From NCBI RefSeq assembly GCF_036014115.1, contig NZ_CP107913.1, positions 6,565,501-6,629,500 of the forward strand: a DNA stretch of 64,000 bases. Direction: 5' to 3'. This stretch comes from Streptomyces sp. NBC_00448. Its GTDB lineage: Bacteria > Actinomycetota > Actinomycetes > Streptomycetales > Streptomycetaceae. Positions 14,708-21,902 of the stretch are shown in pieces. The notes below the pieces were generated by a model, which worked only from the letters and a program-made list of their open reading frames with translations, made no database searches and had not been told where the DNA came from. The first letter of the stretch is position 1. Each line of letters begins with the position of its first letter. The position numbers and the translations under genes are program-made.

Positions 14708-15682
14708 TCAGGAGCCGCCGTTGATCGCGGCGGTCTTGATCGCGCCGCTGTCGGCGTTCCACTTGTGCAGCACCTGGGCGTAACTGCCGTCCTGGATGAT
14801 CGCGTTCATCGCCTGCTGGAGGACGTCCCGCAGCTGGCTGTTGCTCTTGTCGAGCGCGATGCCGAACGGGCCGGCGTCGGCCGGGGAGCCGGCGATCTGG
14901 AAGTCCTTGCCGTTGCCGGACTTCTGCGCGATGTAGGCGGCCACCGGGGTGTCGTTGAGGTCGGCGACCGCGCCGCCGGCCTTGACCCGGGTCTGCGCCT
15001 CGGCATCGGTGTCGAACGCCTGGATGTTCAGGCCCTTCGAACCGCAGGCCGTCTTCTGCTTCTTGAACGCGTCCTCGTAGATCGTGCCGCGCTGGACGGC
15101 GACGGTCTTGCCGCACACGTCGGCGAGCGAGCTGATGTTCTTCGGGTTGCCCTTCTGCACGAGCAGCGAGGAGCCGGACATGTAGTAGTCGACGAAGTCG
15201 ACGCCCTTGCCGGTCTTCTTGCCCTTGTCGTCCAGTCCCTGCTGGCGGTCCTTGGTGTCGCTCATAGCGGACATCACGATGTCCTCGCGGCCGGTGTAGA
15301 GCGAGGTGATCAGACCGTCGAACTGGCCGTTGGTGAACTCGAGCTTCACGCCCAACTGCTTGGCCAGCGCGGCGCCGATGTCGGGGTCTATGCCGATGAT
15401 CTTGCCGTTGGAGGTCTGCTCCATCGGTGCGTACGAGGCGTCGGTGCCGACCTTGATCACACCGGCGTCCTGGAACTTCTTCGGCAGCTTCGCGAAGAAC
15501 GGCGCCGCAGACGTGCTGGTCGAGGACGTACCACCGGACGAACCTCCCGACGAGCTACCGGAGTCGTCCTTCTTGGTCTGGTCGCCGCACCCGGTGAGCA
15601 CCAGGGCGCCGGCGACCGCGAGGGCGGCGACCGCGGTGAGGCGAGTGAGGGGGGTCGAACACCGAGGGGAGCCTGCGGTCAT
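14708..15682 (-). CDS. Polar amino-acid ABC transporter, lipoprotein substrate-binding protein
   Basis: A 324-aa solute-binding lipoprotein. The signal peptide has a lipobox ending VLTGC with C32 as the lipidated residue, followed by a Ser/Gly linker. The SBP_bac_3 domain starts near KFQDAGVIKVGTDASYAPMEQ, the family's typical first strand, and includes IIGIDPDIGAALAKQLGVKLEF. Start ATG 15682 has TGGAGGAC upstream. The ligand is probably an amino acid such as glutamate or glutamine, judged from family and transporter type only. Confidence 0.93.
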   Translation of the reverse strand: MTAGSPRCSTPLTRLTAVAALAVAGALVLTGCGDQTKKDDSGSSSGGSSGGTSSTSTSAAPFFAKLPKKFQDAGVIKVGTDASYAPMEQTSNGKIIGIDPDIGAALAKQLGVKLEFTNGQFDGLITSLYTGREDIVMSAMSDTKDRQQGLDDKGKKTGKGVDFVDYYMSGSSLLVQKGNPKNISSLADVCGKTVAVQRGTIYEDAFKKQKTACGSKGLNIQAFDTDAEAQTRVKAGGAVADLNDTPVAAYIAQKSGNGKDFQIAGSPADAGPFGIALDKSNSQLRDVLQQAMNAIIQDGSYAQVLHKWNADSGAIKTAAINGGS

Positions 15683-16104
15683 CGCTGTGTCCTCCAACGA
15701 AACGAGCGTGTTACCTACAGTCGGTTCTTGGGCGCCGGGGGCACGCATCTTCGAGTGCCGCCACCCAGTGTGATCTGTGCATCTTGCCATCCGGACAGCG
15801 CCAGGCAGGGTTCTCGTTGTGTCAAAATCGGATAACGGGCCATCCCCGGGCTGCCATCGGGCCGGCACACCAAGGCCGGACCGCGATGGGGGCCGTGTCG
15901 ATCGTTTTGCACTCGTCATCGGAAACCTGCTTCCGGTAGAACGGGTCCTTCACCCCTCATCCGGGGCCTATGGCGTGCGTGCGGCGCGCCTGGTGCCGCC
16001 CTGTCACCCCGGCTACTCGTACCCGGTGGCAGCGGCGCCGAGCCCACCTCTCCCCATACCGGGGCGAGCACTCACCCTCACCTTCTCGACCAAGGGGTCA
16101 CACA
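15683..16104. other. Divergent intergenic region, ABC operon / malic enzyme
   Basis: This 422-nt stretch has no supported gene. It must hold the promoters of the ABC operon (minus) and the malic enzyme gene (plus). Short A/T-richer patches occur near 15770-15800 (GTGTGATCTGTGCATCTTGCC) and 15825-15835 (GTCAAAATCGG). I cannot assign a defined box. Confidence 0.5.
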
Positions 16105-17319
16105 GTGGCAGCGGAGATCGTCAATCCCCGAAACGGTACGGACACCGCCGAAGCGGACGAAGACTTTCCGATCGACCCGGTGTTCGCGCTGCACCGCGGC
16201 GGCAAGATGGAGGTGGTCGCCACCGTCCCGGTCCGCGACGCCGACGACCTGTCGCTCGCCTACACGCCCGGCGTGGCCGATGTCTGCACGGCGATCGCCG
16301 AACGGCCGGAACTCGTGCACGACTACACCTGGAAGTCGCAGGTCGTCGCGGTGGTCACGGACGGCACCGCGGTGCTCGGGCTGGGCGACATCGGGCCGGA
16401 GGCGTCGCTGCCGGTGATGGAGGGCAAGGCGATCCTCTTCAAGCAGTTCGGCGGCGTGGACGCGGTGCCGATCGCGCTGGCCTGCACCGACGTCGACGAG
16501 ATCGTGGAGACCGTGGTGCGGCTCGCGCCGTCCTTCGGCGGGATCAACCTGGAGGACATCTCCGCGCCGCGCTGCTTCGAGATCGAGCGGCGGCTGAAGG
16601 ACGCGCTGGACATCCCCGTCTTCCACGACGACCAGCACGGCACCGCGGTGGTCACCCTCGCGGCGCTGCGCAACGCGGCCACGCTCACCGGCCGTTCGCT
16701 CGGCGACCTGCGGGCGGTGATCTCCGGCGCGGGGGCGGCCGGCGTCGCGATCGCGAAGATCCTGCTGGAGGCGGGGGTCGGCGATGTCGCGGTCACCGAC
16801 CGCAAGGGCGTGGTGCACGCGGGCCGGGACGACCTCAACGCGGTGAAGCGCGAGGTGGCTTCGTATACGAACAAGGCGGGGCTGACCGGTTCGCTCCAGG
16901 ACGCGCTGGTCGGTGCGGACGTCTTCATCGGCGTCTCCGGGGGCACCGTGCCGGAGGAGGCGGTGGCGCGGATGGCGGAGGGCTGCTTCGTCTTCGCGAT
17001 GGCCAACCCCACGCCCGAGGTTCACCCGGACGTGGCGCACAAGTACGCGGCGGTGGTGGCCACCGGGCGCAGCGACTTCCCCAACCAGATCAACAACGTG
17101 CTCGCCTTCCCCGGCATCTTCGCGGGTGCCCTCCAGGTGCGGGCCTCGGCCATCACCGAGACGATGAAGCTCGCGGCCGCGGAGGCGCTGGCCGCGGTGG
17201 TCGCCGGCGAACTGTCCGCGGACCGGGTCATCCCGTCCCCCTTCGACCCGCGGGTGGCCCCGGCGGTCACCGCGGCGGTCGCGGCGGCGGCCCGGGCGGA
17301 GGGCGTGGCGAGGCGCTGA
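16105..17319 (+). CDS. NAD(P)-dependent malic enzyme
   Basis: A 404-aa malate oxidoreductase (decarboxylating). The N-terminal malic domain has LSLAYTPGVADVC, with the catalytic tyrosine in the YTPGV box, and the conserved lysine in ILFKQFGGVDAVPIAL. FHDDQHGTAVV carries metal-binding Asp residues. The Rossmann part has VISGAGAAGVAIAKILLEAGV, FIGVSGG and FAMANPTPEVHPD. It converts malate to pyruvate and CO2, feeding NAD(P)H and lipid precursor supply. GTG 16105 has AAGGGG 9 nt upstream; the longer in-frame extension has no conservation. Confidence 0.95.
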   Translation: MAAEIVNPRNGTDTAEADEDFPIDPVFALHRGGKMEVVATVPVRDADDLSLAYTPGVADVCTAIAERPELVHDYTWKSQVVAVVTDGTAVLGLGDIGPEASLPVMEGKAILFKQFGGVDAVPIALACTDVDEIVETVVRLAPSFGGINLEDISAPRCFEIERRLKDALDIPVFHDDQHGTAVVTLAALRNAATLTGRSLGDLRAVISGAGAAGVAIAKILLEAGVGDVAVTDRKGVVHAGRDDLNAVKREVASYTNKAGLTGSLQDALVGADVFIGVSGGTVPEEAVARMAEGCFVFAMANPTPEVHPDVAHKYAAVVATGRSDFPNQINNVLAFPGIFAGALQVRASAITETMKLAAAEALAAVVAGELSADRVIPSPFDPRVAPAVTAAVAAAARAEGVARR

Positions 17320-17498
17320 GCCCTCCGGGCCGGGTGGCCGGGCGGTCGGTTCGACGGGGGAGGAGCGTCTGCGGCACACCTCCCCCTACCGGCCACTCGA
17401 ACGGGTGATTCGGTTCGCGGGCGCGGGCGTCGGGGGAGCGGGGTGCGGTAGACCGGGTGGGAAGGTGTCGTCGTACGTCGGGCGTGTGAGGAGGACCG

Positions 17499-18053
17499 TT
17501 GACCGCAGAGCCGGAGCTGTATGCCGTCGGTGATCCTGAGACCGCGTTGAAGTACGCGATCCAGCACATCCGGGGGGACCGGGTGCAGATCGTCGAGGGT
17601 GTGATCGATCCGGTGGCGCCGAGCCGGGACCACGAGTTCGTGGCCTCGTCCATCAGGGAGCAGATCGCCGGCGCGTTGCGTGAGTTGGGCTGCGTGGCGG
17701 GGTCGGGGAATCTGGACCTGCCGGGGAGCAGCAACTGGTATGTCCCGGATCTCGCGGTGGTGCCGCACGGGTTGGCCAAGGGGGCCGGTGCGCTGCTGCC
17801 GGAGCAGACGCTCCTCGTGGTCGAGGTCACCTCGGAGTCGAACGGCGAGACCGACCGGATCGCCAAGCGCCGAAGGTACGCCGAGTACCGCGCGCCGCTG
17901 TACCTGCTCGTGGATCGGCAGGAGCGTACCTGCACGTTGTTCGCGGAGCCGGGGCCGCTCGGGTACACCGAGGTGCGCGGGACGCACCCGTTCGGGGCGC
18001 CGGTGCGGCTGCCGGGGCCCTTTGACGTGGAGTTGGACACCGGGGGTTTTTAG
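17499..18053 (+). CDS. Uma2-family (DUF820) putative restriction-endonuclease-like protein
   Basis: A 184-aa PD-(D/E)xK-fold protein of the Uma2/DUF820 family. HIRGDRVQIVEGVIDPVAPS is the N-terminal part. WYVPDLAVVPHGL contains the family aspartate; LLVVEVTSESNGETDRIAKRRRYAEYRAPLYLLVD contains the ExT...K core and final strand. Members are abundant in Streptomyces; function is unproven. The TTG start at 17499 is supported by GAGGAGGAC directly upstream. Confidence 0.85.
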   Translation: MTAEPELYAVGDPETALKYAIQHIRGDRVQIVEGVIDPVAPSRDHEFVASSIREQIAGALRELGCVAGSGNLDLPGSSNWYVPDLAVVPHGLAKGAGALLPEQTLLVVEVTSESNGETDRIAKRRRYAEYRAPLYLLVDRQERTCTLFAEPGPLGYTEVRGTHPFGAPVRLPGPFDVELDTGGF

Positions 18054-18134
18054 GCGGGTCGGGAGGGGGAAGGGGCTCGGGTCACACCGGGGGGGTGCTT
18101 CCGTACTGGTGGGTAGGGGGCCTAGGGTCGGGGG

Positions 18135-19097
18135 ATGTTTGCCGTGTATGCCGGGTGTATCGATGCGGAGCAGCCGCTGCGGGGGCTGGAGTCGGGGGAG
18201 CGGCCGGAGCCGCCGGAGCGGCCCGGGTGGACGAGGGTGAAGGTGCGGGCCGCCTCGCTCAACCACCATGACCTGTGGTCGCTGCGGGGGGTCGGGCTGA
18301 GCGAGGAGAGCCTGCCGATGATCCTCGGCTGCGACGCGGCCGGGGTGGACGAGGACGGCAACGAGGTGGTGCTGCACTCGGTGATCGGCCAGACCGGCCA
18401 CGGCGTCGGCCCGCGCGAGCGACGCTCGATCCTCACCGAGAAATACCAGGGCACCTTCGCCGAGCAGGTCTCCGTGCCGACGTGGAACGTGCTGCCCAAG
18501 CCGCCGGAGCTCTCCTTCGAGGAGGCGGCGTGCCTGCCCACCGCGTGGCTGACCGCCTACCGGATGCTGTTCACCAACGCCGGGGTCCGGCCGGGCGACT
18601 CGGTGCTCGTGCAGGGCGCGGGCGGCGGCGTCGCCACCGCCGCGATCGTGCTGGCGAAGGCGGCCGGCCTGCGCGTCTACACCACCAGCCGCAGCCCCGC
18701 CAAGCGCGCCAGGGCCCAGGGGTTGGGCGCCCACGGCGCGTACGAACCGGGCGCCCGGCTGCCGGAGCGGGTGGACGCGGTGATCGAGACGGTCGGCGCG
18801 GCCACCTGGTCGCACTCGGTGAAGTCGCTGCGCCCCGGCGGGACCCTGGTGATCTCCGGGGCCACCAGCGGCGCCAACCCGCCGGCGACCGAACTCAACC
18901 GGATCTTCTTCCTGGAGTTGAAGGTCGTCGGGTCGACCATGGGCACCAAGGAGGAGCTGGAGGACCTGCTCGGCTTCTGTGCCACGACCGGGGTGCGGCC
19001 GGTGATCGACTCGGTGCTGCCGATGGACCGGGCCCGGGAGGGCTTCGAACGCCTTGCGGAGGGCGAGGCGTTCGGCAAGGTGGTGCTCACGACGTAG
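18135..19097 (+). CDS. Zinc-independent quinone oxidoreductase-like MDR dehydrogenase
   Basis: A 320-aa medium-chain dehydrogenase/reductase. RAASLNHHDLWSLRG replaces the catalytic zinc-Cys motif of true alcohol dehydrogenases, and the structural-zinc cysteine cluster is absent, so it is closer to quinone oxidoreductases. The NADPH-binding turn VLVQGAGGGVATAAIVLAKAAGLRVYTTS lies at about 155-185. VDAVIETVGAATWSHSVKSLRPGGTLVISG follows. The physiological substrate is unknown. It overlaps the convergent PadR-like gene by 11 nt. Confidence 0.88.
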   Translation: MFAVYAGCIDAEQPLRGLESGERPEPPERPGWTRVKVRAASLNHHDLWSLRGVGLSEESLPMILGCDAAGVDEDGNEVVLHSVIGQTGHGVGPRERRSILTEKYQGTFAEQVSVPTWNVLPKPPELSFEEAACLPTAWLTAYRMLFTNAGVRPGDSVLVQGAGGGVATAAIVLAKAAGLRVYTTSRSPAKRARAQGLGAHGAYEPGARLPERVDAVIETVGAATWSHSVKSLRPGGTLVISGATSGANPPATELNRIFFLELKVVGSTMGTKEELEDLLGFCATTGVRPVIDSVLPMDRAREGFERLAEGEAFGKVVLTT

Positions 19098-20139
19098 GCC
19101 CGTGGCCGTGCAGCGCGGCGGAGATGTGCGCCGCCGCGGCCGACAGGTGGCGCCGTACCTCGCGCAGTTGGCGGTCGGTGACGCCGAGGTCCCGGGCGGT
19201 GTCGCGGATGTCGTCGCGGAAGCGGTCGAGGAGCCGTTCGAGGTCGCGGCGCGGGTCGTCGGAGGGCGGCAGGCCGTCGTCGGGTTCGGTGTCGCGGCCG
19301 TCGGCACCGGCGGGCGGTGCGGACGGCGCCGGTGCGGCGGGCGGGCCCGGGGGAGAGTGCGGGGTCGGCGGCGCGGGAGGCGTCGGAGCGCCGGGTGCCG
19401 CGGGCGCGGCGTGGGGCGCCGGCGGGGGAGAGGCCGGCGGCTGGCCGAACTGGCCCAGCTCGCGGGTGAGTTCGGCGAGCCCCTCGCGCAGCCCGCTCTG
19501 CCAGTCGCCGCCCTTCGCGTGCGACTGCACCTGCTCCTGCACCTGCCGTGCGATCCGCTGCATCTCGTCGCGCGCGGTGTCCATCGCGTCGCGCGCGGCC
19601 TCGCGGGCGGCCTTGGCCTGGCGGCGGGCGTCGCGCGCCTCCTCCTTGGCCCGGCGGCTCTCCTCCTTCGCCCGCTTGGTCTGCTCCTTCCACTGCCGCT
19701 GGGCGTCGCCGAGCCCGTGCCGGCCCGCGCCGGGGTGGCCGTCGGGCCCGGTACGGGCCTGCTGGGCCGCGGCGCGGACCTCGCGGCGCAGGTCCCCCGC
19801 GGCGCCCCGGACGTCCTCACGGATCTCGGCGGCCAGCGAGGAGACCGACTCGCGGATCTCGGCCTCCAGGCCGGCGATCTCGTCGGCGCGGGAGGCGAGT
19901 TCGGCCCGGCCGTCGGCGGTCAGGGCGTACACCTTGCGGCCGCCCTCGGTGGAGTGGGTGACCAGGCCCTCCTGCTCCAGCTTGGCGAGCCGGGGGTAGA
20001 CGGTGCCGGCGGAGGGCGCGTACAGGCCCTGGAAGCGCTCCTCCAGCAGGCGGATCACCTCGTAGCCGTGCCGCGGGGACTCGTCGAGCAGCTTGAGCAG
20101 GTACAGGCGCAGGCGGCCGTGGGCGAAGACGGGGGGCAT
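19087..20139 (-). CDS. PadR-family regulator with a long coiled-coil C-terminus
   Basis: A 350-aa regulator, far longer than a plain PadR (110-180 aa). The winged HTH is residues 1-85: HGRLRLYLLKLLDESPRHGYEVIRLLEERFQGLYAPSAGTVYPRLAKLEQEGLVTHS. Then a charged helical region (~95-215, rich in REEARDARRQAKAAREAARD), a Pro/Ala-rich linker (~230-300), and a last helix ending in RQLREVRRHLSAAAAHISAALHG. The gene starts one base after the DUF4097 gene stops, so they form an operon preceded by A/T-rich repeats at 21110-21144. PadR proteins usually repress their own operon. Confidence 0.9.
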   Translation of the reverse strand: MPPVFAHGRLRLYLLKLLDESPRHGYEVIRLLEERFQGLYAPSAGTVYPRLAKLEQEGLVTHSTEGGRKVYALTADGRAELASRADEIAGLEAEIRESVSSLAAEIREDVRGAAGDLRREVRAAAQQARTGPDGHPGAGRHGLGDAQRQWKEQTKRAKEESRRAKEEARDARRQAKAAREAARDAMDTARDEMQRIARQVQEQVQSHAKGGDWQSGLREGLAELTRELGQFGQPPASPPPAPHAAPAAPGAPTPPAPPTPHSPPGPPAAPAPSAPPAGADGRDTEPDDGLPPSDDPRRDLERLLDRFRDDIRDTARDLGVTDRQLREVRRHLSAAAAHISAALHGHGPTS

Positions 20140-20140
20140 G

Positions 20141-21076
20141 TCAGACGTCCTTCCGCAGCGAGGGGGTGTCGCCGCTCGTGTCACTCGGCCCGCCGGAGCC
20201 GGACGGTTCCGCCGGTCCTGCCGCTTCCGCGGGTCCCGCTGGTCCTGCCGGGCCCGCCGGGTCGTCCAGCGGTGGGCGGCGCAGCAGTGCCAGCGACCCG
20301 GAGACCGTGGTGGCCTTGAGCCGCGCGGTGCCGCTGCCGATGATCCCGGTGATCCGCTTGGCGCCCCAGTTGCCGGAGACCCGCAGTTCCTCGAAGGCGC
20401 AGAAGACGTTGCCGCTGGTGGTGTTGACGTCGACCTCGGCGTCGCCCGGTTCGGGGATGCGCAGCGCGATCTCGCCGGAGACCGTGGTCAGCCGCACCTC
20501 GCCACCGCCGGACGGGTCCAGGTCGAGCACCATGTTGCCGCTCACCGAGTCCGCCTTGACCTCGCTGCTGCCGTCGACCACGGTCAGGTTGCCGGAGACG
20601 GTGCTGAACCTCAGGTCGCCGGAGAGCGACTGCGCTTCGACGTTGCCGCCGACGGTGTGCGCCTTCACCGAGCCGCTGAGGCCGACCAGGGTGGCGTCGC
20701 CGTTGACCCCCTGCACCGTGGTGGCGCCGCTGATCCCGGAGACCACCGCGTTGGCGCCCACCACGCCGACCTCGACCCTGGTGTGCTGCGGCACCGCGAG
20801 CGAGATCTCCGCGCGGCGCGCCCAGCCCTTGCGGTCCCACCACTTGGAGAACGCCTTCCACTCCATGTCGTCGTAGCCGACGCTGAGGGTGCCGTCCTTC
20901 AGCCGCACCTTCAGTGGCGAGCCCTCCAGCTCGGTGATCTCCACCCGGGCCGGGCCGTCGTCGGTGCCGACGACGTTGATCGCGCCGTTGACGATCCGGA
21001 CCTTCAGGGTGTCGATCAGCTCGTCGAAGACGAACTTCTCCGGTTCGGCGACGTGCCGCTCCGACGTGCCGCTCAT
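20141..21076 (-). CDS. DUF4097-family beta-helical protein
   Basis: A 311-aa protein of the DUF4097 (adhesin-like) family. Residues ~15-90 are an N-terminal domain (EKFVFDELIDTLKVRIVNGAINVVGTDDGPARVEI). From ~100 to 270 run short repeats with VSG at their turns (AVVSGISGATTVQGVNGDATLVGLSGSVKAH, STVSGNLTVVDGSSEVKADSVSGNM, TTVSGEIAL), which would build a right-handed beta-helix. No signal peptide is seen. The tail is Gly/Pro-rich. It pairs with a PadR gene, a common arrangement, perhaps in envelope-stress sensing; the exact role is unknown. ATG 21076 has GGAGGGG upstream. Confidence 0.87.
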   Translation of the reverse strand: MSGTSERHVAEPEKFVFDELIDTLKVRIVNGAINVVGTDDGPARVEITELEGSPLKVRLKDGTLSVGYDDMEWKAFSKWWDRKGWARRAEISLAVPQHTRVEVGVVGANAVVSGISGATTVQGVNGDATLVGLSGSVKAHTVGGNVEAQSLSGDLRFSTVSGNLTVVDGSSEVKADSVSGNMVLDLDPSGGGEVRLTTVSGEIALRIPEPGDAEVDVNTTSGNVFCAFEELRVSGNWGAKRITGIIGSGTARLKATTVSGSLALLRRPPLDDPAGPAGPAGPAEAAGPAEPSGSGGPSDTSGDTPSLRKDV

Positions 21077-21109
21077 CTTGCCCCTCCTCGGGTGCCCGCC
21101 CAACGCAAC

Positions 21110-21144
21110 ATATCGCGTCTTCTGAGAGACACGATATATCGCGT
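21110..21144. promoter_or_regulatory. A/T-rich repeats upstream of the DUF4097-padR operon
   Basis: ATATCGCGT occurs twice, 26 nt apart (21110-21118 and 21136-21144), and CGATATATCG (21132-21141) is a perfect palindrome. Such ATAT-centred dyads are typical PadR operators, and the site is 34-68 nt before the operon start. Autoregulation is likely. Confidence 0.65.
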
Positions 21145-21249
21145 GCTGCGCAAGTCAAGCAGTTGTCGTCGGGAACCCCGTGTTTCGGACGGGGACCCGG
21201 GGTTCCGGAGGGGAATCCGGGGGTCGAGAAGGGGCCCGCGGGCTGCCGG

Positions 21250-21432
21250 CTACTCGTCCTCGTCCTCGTCGTCGAGCCGGGCCAGCCAGGTGGCCAGCCG
21301 CTCGACCGGCACCTCGAACTCGGGGTTGAGGTCGACGAACTCGCGCAGCCGGTCGGCCAGCCAGTCGAAGCTCACCTCCTCCTCGCCGCGCCGGTCTGCC
21401 AGCTCCTCGATACCGCGGTCGGTGAAGTACAA
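21250..21432 (-). CDS. Small DUF6104-like protein
   Basis: A 60-aa acidic protein reading YFTDRGIEELADRRGEEEVSFDWLADRLREFVDL..., ending ARLDDEDEDE. It matches a short conserved streptomycete protein I recall as DUF6104; function is unknown. The start is taken as TTG 21432, since family members begin with MYFTDRG and a GGAG lies 8-9 nt upstream. The longer in-frame extension to 21558 is Pro/Arg-rich and looks non-coding. The gene diverges from the conflict island. Confidence 0.75.
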   Translation of the reverse strand: MYFTDRGIEELADRRGEEEVSFDWLADRLREFVDLNPEFEVPVERLATWLARLDDEDEDE

Positions 21433-21902
21433 GATCTGCTCCGGAACAGGGGTGGGACGGGCGACGGACGGGCAGGAAAAACGCAGCAACCACCGGGGCG
21501 GCGAGCCGCCCGGGGCGGGCCGCGAGGCCGGCGGCCCGCGTGGCCCGCACACCGTCAAGGATAGGCAGTGTCCGGGAAGGCCCCCATGCAGGTCGGGCGG
21601 GAGATAACCTTCCTTGCACTACCCGGCAGTGGGGGGAATGAGCGCGTGCGGACGTCGGCGATCGGCCAGCAGGCCGCGGTATGCGGCGCGGCGCGTGCCC
21701 TCGTGCGGACCACGGGGAGCACGGCGACGACGCGGACCGCGGGGTTACGGCCCGCGGGGACCACGCGGACCACGGCCACGGTGCGGCCCGCGGCGGCGCG
21801 GCCCGCGGGGATGCGGCCGGTGGGGGTGTCGCGGCCCCTGGGGCCGATGGGAGCCGCCGCCCGCGCCGCCGCGTGCGCCGATGGCGGGGCAAGGGGCGCA
21901 CG
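21433..21902. other. Gap at the left edge of the accessory island
   Basis: This 470-nt stretch separates the DUF6104-like gene from the trypsin-like protease gene. Its last ~200 nt (about 21690-21880) is a degenerate GC-rich repeat with units such as GCGGACCACG and GCCCGCGGGGA. Short open frames cross it but show no conserved residues or usual codon bias. The promoter of module A should lie here, possibly near the A/T-richer GATAACCTTCCTTGCAC at 21603-21620; this is a guess. Confidence 0.4.

Noticed and set aside
17022..19820. Long minus-strand ORF spanning several genes
   Set aside because: Arg/Pro/Ala-rich shadow of malic enzyme, Uma2, dehydrogenase and PadR genes; no conserved motif.
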